Shown: positions 16,892-25,714, counted from the stretch's first letter. The stretch is DNA of 64,000 bases from an uncultured Sphingomonas sp. (GCA_913777325.1 CAJYSA010000021.1:1-64000), one strand, 5' to 3'. The notes: generated by a model from the sequence alone, not told the origin. Numbers and translations: made by a program.

Positions 16892-18736
16892 ATGCGGGCG
16901 ACGGTGGTGACGATCGGGCTGGCGATGGGGATGGCCGGGGCGATGGCAGGTTGGCCGGCCACGGCGCAGGAGGCCCGGCGGGTCGGCTACGAGCTGTCGT
17001 TTCCGGACGCCGCGCACCACCAGGCGCAGATCGTCGCGACATGGCGCGGGGTGCCGGCGGGGCCGCTGCGTGTGCAGATGGCGCGCTCCTCCCCCGGACG
17101 GTATGCGCTGCACGAATTCGCCAAGAACGTCTTCGCGGTGACCGCGAGCGACGGGGCGGGGCGCCCGCTGCCGCTGACGCGCACCGATCCCTATGGCTGG
17201 AGCGTGGCCGGGCACGACGGGACGGTCGTGGTTCGCTACACGCTGTTCGGCAATCGCGGCGACGGCACCTATGCGCAGATCGACACCAGTCACGCGCACC
17301 TGAACCCGCCCGCGACGCTGCTGTGGGCAAGCGGATATGACGCCGCGCCGGTGACGGTGCGGATCGTGGCACCCGATCCCGCCTGGACGATCGCGACGCA
17401 ATTGCCGGCGGTGGCGGGGCGGGCGGGCACCTTCGCCGCGCCCGACCTGCAATATCTGATGGACAGCCCGATCGAGGCCGGGCGGCTGGACGTGCGCGAA
17501 TGGACCGTCGGCGACGCCAAGCAGCGTTACGCGATCCGGATGGCGGTCCATCACCCCGGCACCCCCGCCGAGGTCGACCGGCTGGCCTCGCAGGTGCGGC
17601 AATTGCTGCCGCAGCATCGCAAGCTGTTCGGCGAGTGGCCGCGCTTCGACCATGGCAGCTATACGTTCCTGGCGGATTACATGCCGCAGGTCTCCGGTGA
17701 CGGAATGGAGCACCGCAATTCGACCGTGGTGACCACGCCGACGCCGCTGGACGGCGACAATGCGGCGCAACTGGGAACGATCGCGCACGAATTCCTGCAC
17801 GCCTGGAATGTCGAGCGGCTGCGCCCGCGCGAGCTGGAGCCGTTCGATTTCAGCCGCGCCAACGCCACGCCGTCGCTGTGGTTCGCGGAAGGCGTGACCA
17901 ATTATTACGGGCCGCTGATGCTGCGCCGCGCCGGGTTGATGGACGTGGATACCTGGGCGCGGACCACCGCCGGGGCGTTGAACAGCGTGTTGCAATCGCC
18001 CGCGCGTCGCAATGGCGGCCCGCAGGAGATGAGCCTGCGGGCACCGTTCGCGGACGCCGCGACATCGGTCGATCCGGTCGGGCCGGGCATCTTCCTGTCC
18101 TATTACACCTATGGCCAGATCGTCGCGCTGGCGCTGGACCTGTCGATCCGGCAGCGTTTCCCCACGCTGTCGCTCGACGACTATATGCGGCAGATGTGGC
18201 GCACGCACGGGCGCACCGAGACGCCGTACAGCCCCGACGACCTGCGGCGTGGACTGGCGGCGACCACCGGCGACGGTGCGTTCGCCGACGCCTTCTTCGC
18301 CGCCTCGATCAACGGCAGTGCCTTGCCCGATTTCGCGCCGCTGCTGGCGCAGGCCGGGTTCGTGCTCCGCGCCGCCGCGCCGACGCATGGCTGGCTCGGT
18401 GCCGGGCGGATCGGCGAGGGGCCGGGGGGTGTTGTGCTGGCCGCGCCGCCGGCGCCCGGCTCGCCGCTGGACGGTGCGGGGCTGGATGGCGGGGACCGGA
18501 TCGTGGCGGTGAACGCCGCCCCCATTACCGATGCCGCGGCGTGGCGACGCGCGATCGATCGGATCCCGCCCGGTGCGATGGTGACGATCCGGTTTGCGCG
18601 CTATGGTGTCGAGCAACAACAGATGATCCGTGCGGTCGCGGATCCGCGGCTGGAGATCGTGCGGGTGGAGACGACCGGCGCCAAGCTGTCCGGACGGCAG
18701 CGCGCGTTTCGCGAACGGTGGTTGATGAATAATTAA
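16892..18736 (+). CDS. M61 family glycyl aminopeptidase-like metalloprotease with PDZ domain
   Basis: A 614-residue exported peptidase. A signal peptide (about 1-25, ending Ala-Thr-Ala) is followed by an M61 N-terminal beta domain. The zinc site His-Glu-Phe-Leu-His is at 299-303, with the third ligand Glu333 in Phe-Ala-Glu-Gly. A PDZ-type domain occupies about 475-590 (Gly-Gly-Asp-Arg-Ile-Val-Ala-Val-Asn). M61 enzymes in Sphingomonas remove N-terminal Gly and Ala from peptides. The GGGAGGA ribosome site supports the start. It should act in the periplasm. The stop lies 68 bp before the ParD-kinase fusion, with an AT-rich promoter-like gap between, so the two are probably separate units. Confidence 0.9.
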   Translation: MRATVVTIGLAMGMAGAMAGWPATAQEARRVGYELSFPDAAHHQAQIVATWRGVPAGPLRVQMARSSPGRYALHEFAKNVFAVTASDGAGRPLPLTRTDPYGWSVAGHDGTVVVRYTLFGNRGDGTYAQIDTSHAHLNPPATLLWASGYDAAPVTVRIVAPDPAWTIATQLPAVAGRAGTFAAPDLQYLMDSPIEAGRLDVREWTVGDAKQRYAIRMAVHHPGTPAEVDRLASQVRQLLPQHRKLFGEWPRFDHGSYTFLADYMPQVSGDGMEHRNSTVVTTPTPLDGDNAAQLGTIAHEFLHAWNVERLRPRELEPFDFSRANATPSLWFAEGVTNYYGPLMLRRAGLMDVDTWARTTAGALNSVLQSPARRNGGPQEMSLRAPFADAATSVDPVGPGIFLSYYTYGQIVALALDLSIRQRFPTLSLDDYMRQMWRTHGRTETPYSPDDLRRGLAATTGDGAFADAFFAASINGSALPDFAPLLAQAGFVLRAAAPTHGWLGAGRIGEGPGGVVLAAPPAPGSPLDGAGLDGGDRIVAVNAAPITDAAAWRRAIDRIPPGAMVTIRFARYGVEQQQMIRAVADPRLEIVRVETTGAKLSGRQRAFRERWLMNN

Positions 18737-18761
18737 CTCTTTAGAATTATGTCGTTTTTTA

Positions 18762-18780
18762 TGTGTCAGTCATTGACACA
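18762..18780. promoter_or_regulatory. Palindrome upstream of the ParD-kinase gene, candidate operator
   Basis: TGTGTCA (18762-18768), spacer GTCAT, TGACACA (18774-18780): a perfect 7-bp inverted repeat 24 bp before the chosen ATG at 18805 and just after an AT-rich stretch (18730-18762) that probably holds the promoter. Ribbon-helix-helix antitoxins usually repress their own promoters through short inverted repeats, so this is a natural candidate for autoregulation by the fused domain. That link is inference. Confidence 0.5.
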
Positions 18781-18804
18781 GGGTGGGACGAGGCAGACAT
18801 TCGC

Positions 18805-21800
18805 ATGATGGCCCAACGTCAATCGCGCAACGTCTCGCTGACTCCGGAACTGGAGTCGTTCATCACCGACAGCCTGGCGACCGGCGATTACGGCAACGCC
18901 AGCGAAGTCGTGCGGACCGCGTTGAAGATGTTGCGCGACCGCCCGGCGGCGCGCGAGATGCTGCGCCCGTGGCCGGTCGGCGGGGGCGAGACGGGGGCGA
19001 TGATCCGCGCCGCCGACTGGACACGCCACGCGCTCGGCCCGGTCGAGGGCTGGTCGACGGCGTTGCGCGTCACCGTCGCCAACGTCGTCAATTCGCCCGT
19101 GCCCAAGGTGTTGATGTGGGGCCGCGACGGCATCCTGTTGTATAACGACGCCTATCGCGAGATCGCGGGCGCGCGCCATCCCGAGGCGATGGGGTGCATG
19201 GTGGCGGCGGTCTTTCCGGAGATCGCCGACTGGAATGCCGCGATCATCGCGCGCGGACTGTCGGGCGAGGTCGTCAGCTTTCGCGACCAGCCGCTGACGC
19301 TGAACCGCGACGGGCGCGCGACCGAGCTGTTCTTCGACCTGTTCTACACCCCCGTCACCGAGACCGACGGATCGGTGGGCGGGGTGCTGTGCACCGTCAT
19401 CGACAATACCACCCGGCTGACGCTGGAGCGGCGGCTGGCGGCGAGCGAGGCGGAACTGCGCACGGTGACCGATGCGTTGCCGCTGCTGGTGTCGTTCATC
19501 GACCGCGACCTCGTCTATCGCTACGCCAACCAGCATTATTACGAATGGTTCGCGATCGATGCCGGGAAGGTGATCGGGTGCCACACCCGCGACGTGATCG
19601 GCGCGGAGAATTTCGAGCTGCGCCGTCCGTTGATGGAGCGCGCGCTGGCGGGCGAGACGATCGTCCAGGATTCGATGATCCGCCACGGCGACGGATCGTG
19701 GCGGCGTGCCGACATTCGTTACCTGCCGCGGCGCGACGCCGATGGCGTGGTGGTCGGGTTCCAGGTGATCGTGCTCGACATCGAGGATCGCGTCCGCCGC
19801 GAAGAGGCGCTGAACGCCAGCAACGCGCGCTTCCGCGCCGCGATGGAGGCGATGCACGGCGTGCTGTGGACCAATGACGCCGCCGGGCGGATGGTGGGCG
19901 AGCAACTGGGCTGGGCGATGCTGACCGGGCAGACGCCCGAGCAATATCAGGGCTATGGCTGGGCCGATGCGGTGCACCCGGACGATGCGCAGCCGACGCT
20001 GGCGGCGTGGCAGAAGGCGGTGGCGTCCAAGTCGACCTTCGTCTTCGAACACCGCGTGCGGCGGCATTGCGGGACGTGGCGGACCTTCTCGATCCGGGCG
20101 GTGCCACGGATCGATGCGCAGGGCGAGATCGCGGAATGGGTCGGCGTGCATACCGACATCACGCACCAGCGCGCCGCCGAGGCCGCGCTGCGCGACCATG
20201 CGCAGCAGCTGGAGCGGCAGGTCCGCCATCGCGAGCGCGCCGAGGAGCAGCTCCGCCAGTTGAACGAGACGCTGGAGACGCGCGTCATCGCCGAGATCGC
20301 GTCGCGCCACGCGGCCGAGCGCAAGCTGGCGCAGTCGCAGAAGATGGAGACGGTGGGCAAGCTGACCGGCGGCGTCGCGCACGACTTCAACAACCTGTTG
20401 CAGGTCGTGTCGGGCAACCTCCAGCTTCTACAGAAGGATATCGCGGGCAACGAGCGCGCCGAGACGCGCGTCGCCAACGCGCTGGCCGGCGTGTCGCGCG
20501 GATCGCGGCTGGCGTCGCAATTGCTGGCGTTCGGGCGGCGGCAGGCGCTGGAGCCCAAGGTGGTCAACGTCACGCGTTTCGTGCGCGGCATGGACGACAT
20601 GCTGCGCCGTGCGATCGGCGAGGGGATCGAGGTCGAGACGATCTTCGGCGGCGGACTGTGGAACACCTTCATCGATCCGGGCCAGATCGAGAACGCGCTG
20701 CTGAACCTGGCCATCAACGCGCGCGACGCGATGGACGGGCAGGGCAAGCTGACGATCGAGCTGGCCAATGCGCATCTCGACGACGATTATGCCCGTCGCC
20801 ACGACGAGGTGGAGCCGGGCCAATATGTGATGCTGGCGGTGACCGACACCGGCTGCGGCATGTCCGACGAGGTGATGGCCAAGGTGTTCGAGCCGTTCTT
20901 CTCCACGAAGGCGGAGGGCAAGGGATCGGGGCTGGGGCTGTCGATGGTCTATGGCTTCGTCAAGCAATCCGGCGGGCATGTGAACATCTATTCGGAGCCG
21001 GGGCACGGGACGACGATCCGCCTGTACCTGCCGCGCGCGATGGAGCGCGAGGATGTCGAAGTGATGCTCGACAACGGGCCGATCACCGGCGGGACCGAGA
21101 CGGTGCTGGTCGTCGAGGACGACGACGAGGTGCGCGCGACCGTGGTCGAGATGCTGGGCGACCTGGGCTATCGCGTGCTGAAGGCGGTGGACGCGCAAAG
21201 CGCGCTGAACGTCGTGGAGAGCGGCATCCCGATCGATCTGCTGTTCACCGACGTGGTGATGCCCGGCACGCTGAAGAGCCCCGAGCTGGCTCGCAAGGCG
21301 CGCGAGCGGCTGCCCGAGATCGCGGTGCTGTTCACCAGCGGCTATACCGAGAATTCGATCGTCCATGGCGGGCGGCTGGATGCCGGCGTCGAGCTGTTGT
21401 CCAAGCCGTACACGCGCGAGGCGCTGGCGCGGAAGGTGCGCCACGTGCTCTCCAACCAGGGCCAGCGGGCGAAGGCCGCCGTCCCGCGCGTGCAGCCGGT
21501 CGTGCACCGGGCGGCAGTGAAGGGTGCACCGCGCACGATCCTGCTGGTCGAGGATGACGCGTTGATCCGCAGCGCGACCGCGGAGGTGTTGCAGGAGGCG
21601 GGGCACGTGGTGGTCGATGCGGCGAGCGCGGAGGAGGCGATGGCCGCGCTGCAAACCGCGCCGATCGACGTGCTGGTGACCGACGTGCATTTGCCGGGGA
21701 CGTCGGGGCTGGAACTGGCGTCGCGCGCCGCCGAGCTGCATCCGGGGATCCGCATCGTGGTCGCGAGCGGTGACGTGGGGGCGGTGAAGGATGCCGGGCG

Positions 21801-21891
21801 CGATCTGCGGCTGCTGACCAAGCCTTATGGCGCGCGCGACCTGTTGTCGGTGGTGGCCGATCAGCCGATCCGCGAAACCGAAGACGGCTGA
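18805..21891 (+). CDS. Hybrid sensor histidine kinase with N-terminal ParD-like ribbon-helix-helix domain
   Basis: A 1028-residue multidomain protein. Residues 1-48 match ParD-type antitoxins (Arg-Asn-Val-Ser-Leu-Thr-Pro-Glu-Leu-Glu at 8-17, then Ala-Ser-Glu-Val-Val-Arg-Thr-Ala-Leu at 32-40). Three PAS-type domains follow (about 65-205, 212-330, 340-455), then a coiled coil (456-515), a HisKA domain with phospho-acceptor His526 (Val-Ala-His-Asp-Phe-Asn-Asn), an ATPase domain (Asn-Ala-Arg-Asp at 638-641, Asp-Thr-Gly-Cys-Gly-Met, Gly-Ser-Gly-Leu-Gly-Leu) and two receiver domains with Asp816 and Asp960. No transmembrane segment is seen, so it is cytoplasmic. An in-frame GTG at 18763 would start inside the palindrome; ATG at 18805 or 18808 gives the ParD-like start. 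No ParE toxin gene is adjacent. The frame is unbroken, so the fusion is not an artefact of a missed stop within the window. Confidence 0.88.
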   Translation: MMAQRQSRNVSLTPELESFITDSLATGDYGNASEVVRTALKMLRDRPAAREMLRPWPVGGGETGAMIRAADWTRHALGPVEGWSTALRVTVANVVNSPVPKVLMWGRDGILLYNDAYREIAGARHPEAMGCMVAAVFPEIADWNAAIIARGLSGEVVSFRDQPLTLNRDGRATELFFDLFYTPVTETDGSVGGVLCTVIDNTTRLTLERRLAASEAELRTVTDALPLLVSFIDRDLVYRYANQHYYEWFAIDAGKVIGCHTRDVIGAENFELRRPLMERALAGETIVQDSMIRHGDGSWRRADIRYLPRRDADGVVVGFQVIVLDIEDRVRREEALNASNARFRAAMEAMHGVLWTNDAAGRMVGEQLGWAMLTGQTPEQYQGYGWADAVHPDDAQPTLAAWQKAVASKSTFVFEHRVRRHCGTWRTFSIRAVPRIDAQGEIAEWVGVHTDITHQRAAEAALRDHAQQLERQVRHRERAEEQLRQLNETLETRVIAEIASRHAAERKLAQSQKMETVGKLTGGVAHDFNNLLQVVSGNLQLLQKDIAGNERAETRVANALAGVSRGSRLASQLLAFGRRQALEPKVVNVTRFVRGMDDMLRRAIGEGIEVETIFGGGLWNTFIDPGQIENALLNLAINARDAMDGQGKLTIELANAHLDDDYARRHDEVEPGQYVMLAVTDTGCGMSDEVMAKVFEPFFSTKAEGKGSGLGLSMVYGFVKQSGGHVNIYSEPGHGTTIRLYLPRAMEREDVEVMLDNGPITGGTETVLVVEDDDEVRATVVEMLGDLGYRVLKAVDAQSALNVVESGIPIDLLFTDVVMPGTLKSPELARKARERLPEIAVLFTSGYTENSIVHGGRLDAGVELLSKPYTREALARKVRHVLSNQGQRAKAAVPRVQPVVHRAAVKGAPRTILLVEDDALIRSATAEVLQEAGHVVVDAASAEEAMAALQTAPIDVLVTDVHLPGTSGLELASRAAELHPGIRIVVASGDVGAVKDAGRDLRLLTKPYGARDLLSVVADQPIRETEDG

Positions 21892-21894
21892 CGC

Positions 21895-23043
21895 TCAGCC
21901 GGCGGTGAAGGTCATCCCGGCGTGCGTGGCAAGCCGCATGCGCAGCGCCGCGCCCATCGACGCGCCGGGGGTGGTGATGCCGCCCGGCCCGTCGACGTCG
22001 TGGAGCAGGCACAGGGCGCTTTCGGCGAGCATCTTCGACGTGCAGCCATAGCCGGGATCGCTGTCGCCGGTGACGACCGCATCGATGCGCGCACCGTCCG
22101 GCATCAACCCGGCGAACAGGATGTCGAAATGGCCGGCGTCGCGCTCCGCCTGCGACGGCCCCTCGCCGGGCTTCGGTCCCTTGTCGCCGGCGAACGGGTT
22201 CAGCTTCGACAGCGCCTCCGCCGCGGCGCGCCCGATGTCGCCCAGCCCGATGACGACCATCTCGTCATAGACGATCTCGCCCCATGGCTGGCCAAGCAGG
22301 AAGTTGGTGCGGTGCACGTTCTTGGTGTTGATCGGCGCCATGATGAACGGCGCGACCCAGGCGTTTACGGTGGGATCGAATTCGGGAAGCAGCCCGGATG
22401 GCTGATGCGGCCCGGCGTGGCCGGGGGTGAGCGCGAACGGGTCGCTGAGCAGCGCGAGCAGCGAGGGTTGCCGCGCGGCGGCGGCCAGGGTGGCCTTCAG
22501 GCTGGCGACGGTACCGCCCGAAAAGCCGCCTTTCATGGCGCGCACGCGCGCCTTCACACGCGGCACGGGGATGCCGAAGCGGGCGAGCGCCGCCTCCTGC
22601 AACGTCAGCATCCCGAGATCGAAGGGGATCGAGTCGAAGCCGCAGGAGAAGACGATCCGCGCACCGCTGCGCTGCGCATCGTCATGATGCGCGTCGATCA
22701 TCCGCCGCATCCACGCCGGCTCGCCACACAGATCGACATAGGACGTGCCGGTGGCCGCGCAGGCGGCGATCAGCGCGCTGCCATGGAGCTGATACGGACC
22801 GACCGTGCTGATGACGACCGCTGTGCGTTCGCACAAAGCGCGCAAGGCGGCGGGATCGTCGCCATCGGCTATCACGAGCGGGACGTCGAGCGCGAGATCG
22901 TCGCGTACCGCCGCCAACTTCGCGGCGGAGCGTCCGGCGATGGCCCAACGTACCTTGTCAGCGCGACGCCCGAGATATTCGGCAACCAGCCGTCCCGTAA
23001 AGCCGGTGGCGCCGAACAACACGAGATCCAGATCGCGTGGCAT
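21895..23043 (-). CDS. Saccharopine dehydrogenase-like NAD(P)-binding protein (trans-acting enoyl reductase type)
   Basis: A 382-residue protein with an N-terminal Rossmann fold (Leu-Phe-Gly-Ala-Thr-Gly-Phe-Thr-Gly at 8-16, Ala-Gly-Arg-Ser near 36). Family motifs include Thr-Val-Gly-Pro-Tyr and Tyr-Val-Asp-Leu-Cys-Gly-Glu. It matches the group of saccharopine-dehydrogenase-like proteins related to the mycobacterial trans-acting enoyl reductase and eukaryotic SCCPDH. The true substrate in proteobacteria is not known to me. It is convergent with the kinase gene, with three bases between the two stops. It is followed upstream on the same strand by unrelated genes. Confidence 0.8.
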   Translation of the reverse strand: MPRDLDLVLFGATGFTGRLVAEYLGRRADKVRWAIAGRSAAKLAAVRDDLALDVPLVIADGDDPAALRALCERTAVVISTVGPYQLHGSALIAACAATGTSYVDLCGEPAWMRRMIDAHHDDAQRSGARIVFSCGFDSIPFDLGMLTLQEAALARFGIPVPRVKARVRAMKGGFSGGTVASLKATLAAAARQPSLLALLSDPFALTPGHAGPHQPSGLLPEFDPTVNAWVAPFIMAPINTKNVHRTNFLLGQPWGEIVYDEMVVIGLGDIGRAAAEALSKLNPFAGDKGPKPGEGPSQAERDAGHFDILFAGLMPDGARIDAVVTGDSDPGYGCTSKMLAESALCLLHDVDGPGGITTPGASMGAALRMRLATHAGMTFTAG

Positions 23044-23049
23044 CGCGGG

Positions 23050-23382
23050 TCAGGCGGGCTGGTCGGTGCCCGTGCCGGTCAGCGGCGCGCCGGCACCGCC
23101 CGCGCGATCCTCGCTGGGATCCTCGCCCGAATGACCGCCGCCAGCGCCCGCGCCGCTGCCGCGCACCGCTCCGGTCTTCGGATCGAACGAGGCGCGTCGC
23201 CCGGCGTCGGGCGGAGTGGGCGAGTCGTCGACGATCTGCGACGGGCGTGGCGCAACGGAGCCGGACGGCGATTGCTCGCCGAGCTTGCGCTCCTCATCGA
23301 GCGTGTAGCCCTGGCCGAACTTGCCGGTGTCCTTGTCGGAGGCGGGCCGGCGGCGATGCTGGGGGTCGACGGGATCGGTCAT
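23050..23382 (-). CDS. Disordered hypothetical protein
   Basis: A 110-residue hydrophilic protein rich in Gly, Ser, Asp and Pro, starting Met-Thr-Asp-Pro-Val-Asp-Pro. It has no signal peptide, membrane segment or known motif, and looks intrinsically disordered. Codon choice follows the high-GC bias of the neighbours and the frame is conserved over its full length, so a real gene is likely. The stop lies six bases from the next gene's start. Similar small Asp/Pro-rich proteins occur in sphingomonads without assigned function. Confidence 0.55.
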   Translation of the reverse strand: MTDPVDPQHRRRPASDKDTGKFGQGYTLDEERKLGEQSPSGSVAPRPSQIVDDSPTPPDAGRRASFDPKTGAVRGSGAGAGGGHSGEDPSEDRAGGAGAPLTGTGTDQPA

Positions 23383-23438
23383 GCGCGCACAACGCGCGGC
23401 CACCGGGCGACGATCCATCGCCGCCCGGCGTCCGCTTT

Positions 23439-23645
23439 CTAGCGGCGCTCGGCGGGCGTGGCAGCGGGCTGCTCGGCGGCCAGCGCCATCGCGCGCGCGG
23501 TGCCGGTGGCGGGCTTGACGCGCGCCGCCGGTTCGTTGCGACCGAGCGTCAGGTAGAGGACGCCCGCGATGAGTACACAGATCGCCAGCAGCGCGGGGAA
23601 CCCCGCGTAGCTGCGCTGGGTCATGTGGGGACGGTCGTCGGTCAT
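23439..23645 (-). CDS. Small single-span membrane protein
   Basis: A 68-residue protein with a polar N-terminus, one hydrophobic helix at about 15-34 (Phe-Pro-Ala-Leu-Leu-Ala-Ile-Cys-Val-Leu-Ile-Ala-Gly) and an Ala/Pro-rich tail. No family recognised. It starts at ATG, and the preceding minus-strand sequence has a GGAGAG ribosome site at a good distance. Probably inserted in the inner membrane. Confidence 0.6.
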   Translation of the reverse strand: MTDDRPHMTQRSYAGFPALLAICVLIAGVLYLTLGRNEPAARVKPATGTARAMALAAEQPAATPAERR

Positions 23646-23732
23646 GGTTGCTCTCCGGCAGCGGAAACGTGCCGGAGTGAATAATCCATGTTGCGCGGCT
23701 GTTCCGGGCTGGCTGGTGAGATTTTGTTGCTG

Positions 23733-24464
23733 TCAGGCGGCGTGCTGGTGCGCGTCGCGCGACGCCATCGCGTCCTCGGCGAGCGCCAGCGCGCGCGGGT
23801 CATCGACGTCGAGCCACCAGGTGTCGCCGATGTCGCAAACCCGCGCCAGGCCTTGCTGCGCCAGCGCCTCCACCCCGGCGGAGATCGACCCCGCGCCGCC
23901 AGCGGCGATCGACGCGCGCAAGGCATCGTGGAAACGTCCATCGACCGCGAAGACACCGGTATCGAAGCAGTCGTAATCGGCCAGGTGCTTGCCGATCGCG
24001 ACGATCCGGTCGCCATCGGTGCCGACGCGCGTGACGTCGTCGAGATCGACCAGCGGATTGTCGAGTCGGCGATCGACGCCCAGCGTCAGCGCCGCGTCGG
24101 GCGCGGCGGCGACCTGCGCGACCAACGCGGGATCGACCAGATGATCGGCCATCATCAGCAGGTGGCGGCGCGCGCCGATCGCCTGCGCCCCCGTCAGCAC
24201 CGAATGGCCGTTGGGCAACGACCAGTCGGTAGTTCGCACACAGCGCAGCGGCACGCCGATCGTCGCGGCGGCGAGCGCCAGATGCCGCTCCAGCCGCTCC
24301 GCCTCGTGCCCGGTCACCACCGTCACGTCGGTGACGCCCCCGGCGATGGCGGCGCGCAGCACGCGCTCGATCAGAGCGACGCCGTGGACCGGCGTCAGCG
24401 GTTTCGAGGGGGACACCTCGCGCAGCCGGCTGCCATAGCCGGCCGCGACGATCAGCGCGTGCAA
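23733..24464 (-). CDS. Nucleotidyltransferase, probable CTP:inositol-1-phosphate cytidylyltransferase
   Basis: A 243-residue sugar-nucleotidyltransferase-fold enzyme. The nucleotide signature is Ala-Ala-Gly-Tyr-Gly-Ser-Arg-Leu, then Ser-Lys-Pro-Leu. Asp in Met-Ala-Asp-His-Leu and Asp in Trp-Trp-Leu-Asp-Val-Asp are candidate metal ligands. This fold includes CTP:inositol-1-phosphate cytidylyltransferases, the partner of inositol phosphate synthase in making CDP-inositol. The gene begins 13 bases after the inositol phosphate synthase gene and faces a CDP-alcohol transferase, which favours this function over a general sugar role. The start is TTG (24462-24464 on the plus strand reads CAA). The exact substrate remains inference. 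Confidence 0.72.
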   Translation of the reverse strand: MHALIVAAGYGSRLREVSPSKPLTPVHGVALIERVLRAAIAGGVTDVTVVTGHEAERLERHLALAAATIGVPLRCVRTTDWSLPNGHSVLTGAQAIGARRHLLMMADHLVDPALVAQVAAAPDAALTLGVDRRLDNPLVDLDDVTRVGTDGDRIVAIGKHLADYDCFDTGVFAVDGRFHDALRASIAAGGAGSISAGVEALAQQGLARVCDIGDTWWLDVDDPRALALAEDAMASRDAHQHAA

Positions 24465-24477
24465 GGCAGGTCGCCGC

Positions 24478-25584
24478 TTATTCGGCGGCGAGGCGCGCGT
24501 CGGCGTGGATGAACTCGTTGGTCATCGCGGCCGCGACGTCGTCGGTCACCTGCTGCGGCGGGTGCTTGCAGAAGAACGCCGACGGGCCTTCCAGCGCGCC
24601 GCCGATGCCGCGCTCCAGACCGAGCTTCACGCAACGGATCGCGTCGACCACGACCGCCGCCGAGTTCGGCGAATCCTCGACCGACAGGCGCAGTTCGAGG
24701 TTCATCGGCACGCCACCGAACAGGTCACCCTCAAGCCGCAGGAAGCACAGCTTGTTGTCGCCCAGCCACGGAATATAGTCCGACGGGCCGACGTGGATGT
24801 TCTCGTCCGCCAGCCGCTCGGCGATCACCGCCTGCACCGCCTCGGTCTTCGACTCCTTCTTGCTCGCCAGCCGGTTGCGGTCGAGCATGTTCATGAAGTC
24901 GGTGTTGCCGCCGGTGTTGAGCTGATAGGTGTGATCGATCGTCACGCCGCGCTGGCCGAACAGGTTCGACAGCACGCGGTGGACGATCGTCGCGCCGACC
25001 TGCGCCTTCACGTCGTCGCCGATGATCGGCAGGCCGGCGTCGGCGAACTTCTTCTCCCACTCCGGACGCGACGCGATGAACACGGGCATGCAGTTGACGA
25101 CGCCCAGACCGGCCTCGAGCGCGCATTCCATGTAGAATTCGGTCGCCGCTTGGCTGCCGACCGGCAGGAAGTTGACGAGGATCTCGGCGCCCGAGCTCTT
25201 CAGCTCGGCAATGATCTCCGCCTTCTCCGCGTCGCGCGTGTCGTTGATCTCGAACCCGCGATCGTTGGCGGCGGTCAGCATGTGCGGCGCGACGCCGTCC
25301 AGCTTGGCGCCCATCTTCACGATCGTGCCGGTCTTCGGCACGTCGGCGTGGAACACCTTGGTGCAGTTCGGCTTGGCGAAGATCGCCTCGCCCAGATCGA
25401 GACCCACCTTGCGCGAATCGACGTCGAACGCGGCGACGAATTCCATGTCGCCGACCTTGTAGCCGCCGATATCCTCATGGATCAGGCCCGCGGCGGTGTT
25501 GCTGCCGGCGTAGTGATATTTCCCCTGAATAAGGCTGCTTGCGCAGTTGCCGACACCGATAACCGCAACCTTGATCGTCGCCAT
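24478..25584 (-). CDS. Inositol-3-phosphate synthase, Ino1/actinobacterial type
   Basis: A 368-residue enzyme that converts glucose-6-phosphate to inositol-3-phosphate with NAD. The N-terminal nucleotide motif is Val-Gly-Asn-Cys-Ala-Ser-Ser-Leu. Family motifs include Asn-Phe-Leu-Pro-Val-Gly-Ser, Gly-Asp-Asp-Val-Lys-Ala-Gln-Val-Gly-Ala-Thr, Asn-Thr-Gly-Gly-Asn-Thr-Asp-Phe-Met-Asn and Pro-Ser-Asp-Tyr-Ile. The sequence is of the short type found in actinobacteria. The start at 25584 gives the compact N-terminus Ala-Thr-Ile-Lys-Val-Ala-Val. It heads a two-gene unit with the cytidylyltransferase and is divergent from the CDP-alcohol transferase, with an inverted repeat between them. Product use is probably in a phospholipid or osmolyte. 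Confidence 0.9.
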   Translation of the reverse strand: MATIKVAVIGVGNCASSLIQGKYHYAGSNTAAGLIHEDIGGYKVGDMEFVAAFDVDSRKVGLDLGEAIFAKPNCTKVFHADVPKTGTIVKMGAKLDGVAPHMLTAANDRGFEINDTRDAEKAEIIAELKSSGAEILVNFLPVGSQAATEFYMECALEAGLGVVNCMPVFIASRPEWEKKFADAGLPIIGDDVKAQVGATIVHRVLSNLFGQRGVTIDHTYQLNTGGNTDFMNMLDRNRLASKKESKTEAVQAVIAERLADENIHVGPSDYIPWLGDNKLCFLRLEGDLFGGVPMNLELRLSVEDSPNSAAVVVDAIRCVKLGLERGIGGALEGPSAFFCKHPPQQVTDDVAAAMTNEFIHADARLAAE

Positions 25585-25640
25585 TCTACCCCACTTGCCG
25601 ACAGTTAGCCGGACAAAAGCCATTTTACGTTGCCGCTTCG

Positions 25641-25663
25641 TGACAGATACGTGGCATCTGTCA
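25641..25663. promoter_or_regulatory. Inverted repeat in the divergent inositol promoter region
   Basis: TGACAGAT (25641-25648), seven-base spacer, ATCTGTCA (25656-25663): a perfect 8-bp inverted repeat. It lies 57 bp from the inositol phosphate synthase start and 51 bp from the CDP-alcohol transferase start, so one bound regulator could control both. The regulator is not identifiable. Confidence 0.5.
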
Positions 25664-25714
25664 AGCGAGCCGATGGCCTGTATAGGCGCAGCGGGGCAAT
25701 CTCGCGAGGAACGC

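Noticed and set aside
18805..18960. A stand-alone ParD antitoxin gene
   Set aside because: There is no stop between the ParD-like region and the kinase, and no ParE gene next to it, so a classic toxin-antitoxin pair is not supported.
24505..25608. A 367-codon plus-strand frame opposite the inositol phosphate synthase
   Set aside because: Antisense shadow; the synthase on the minus strand has complete family motifs.
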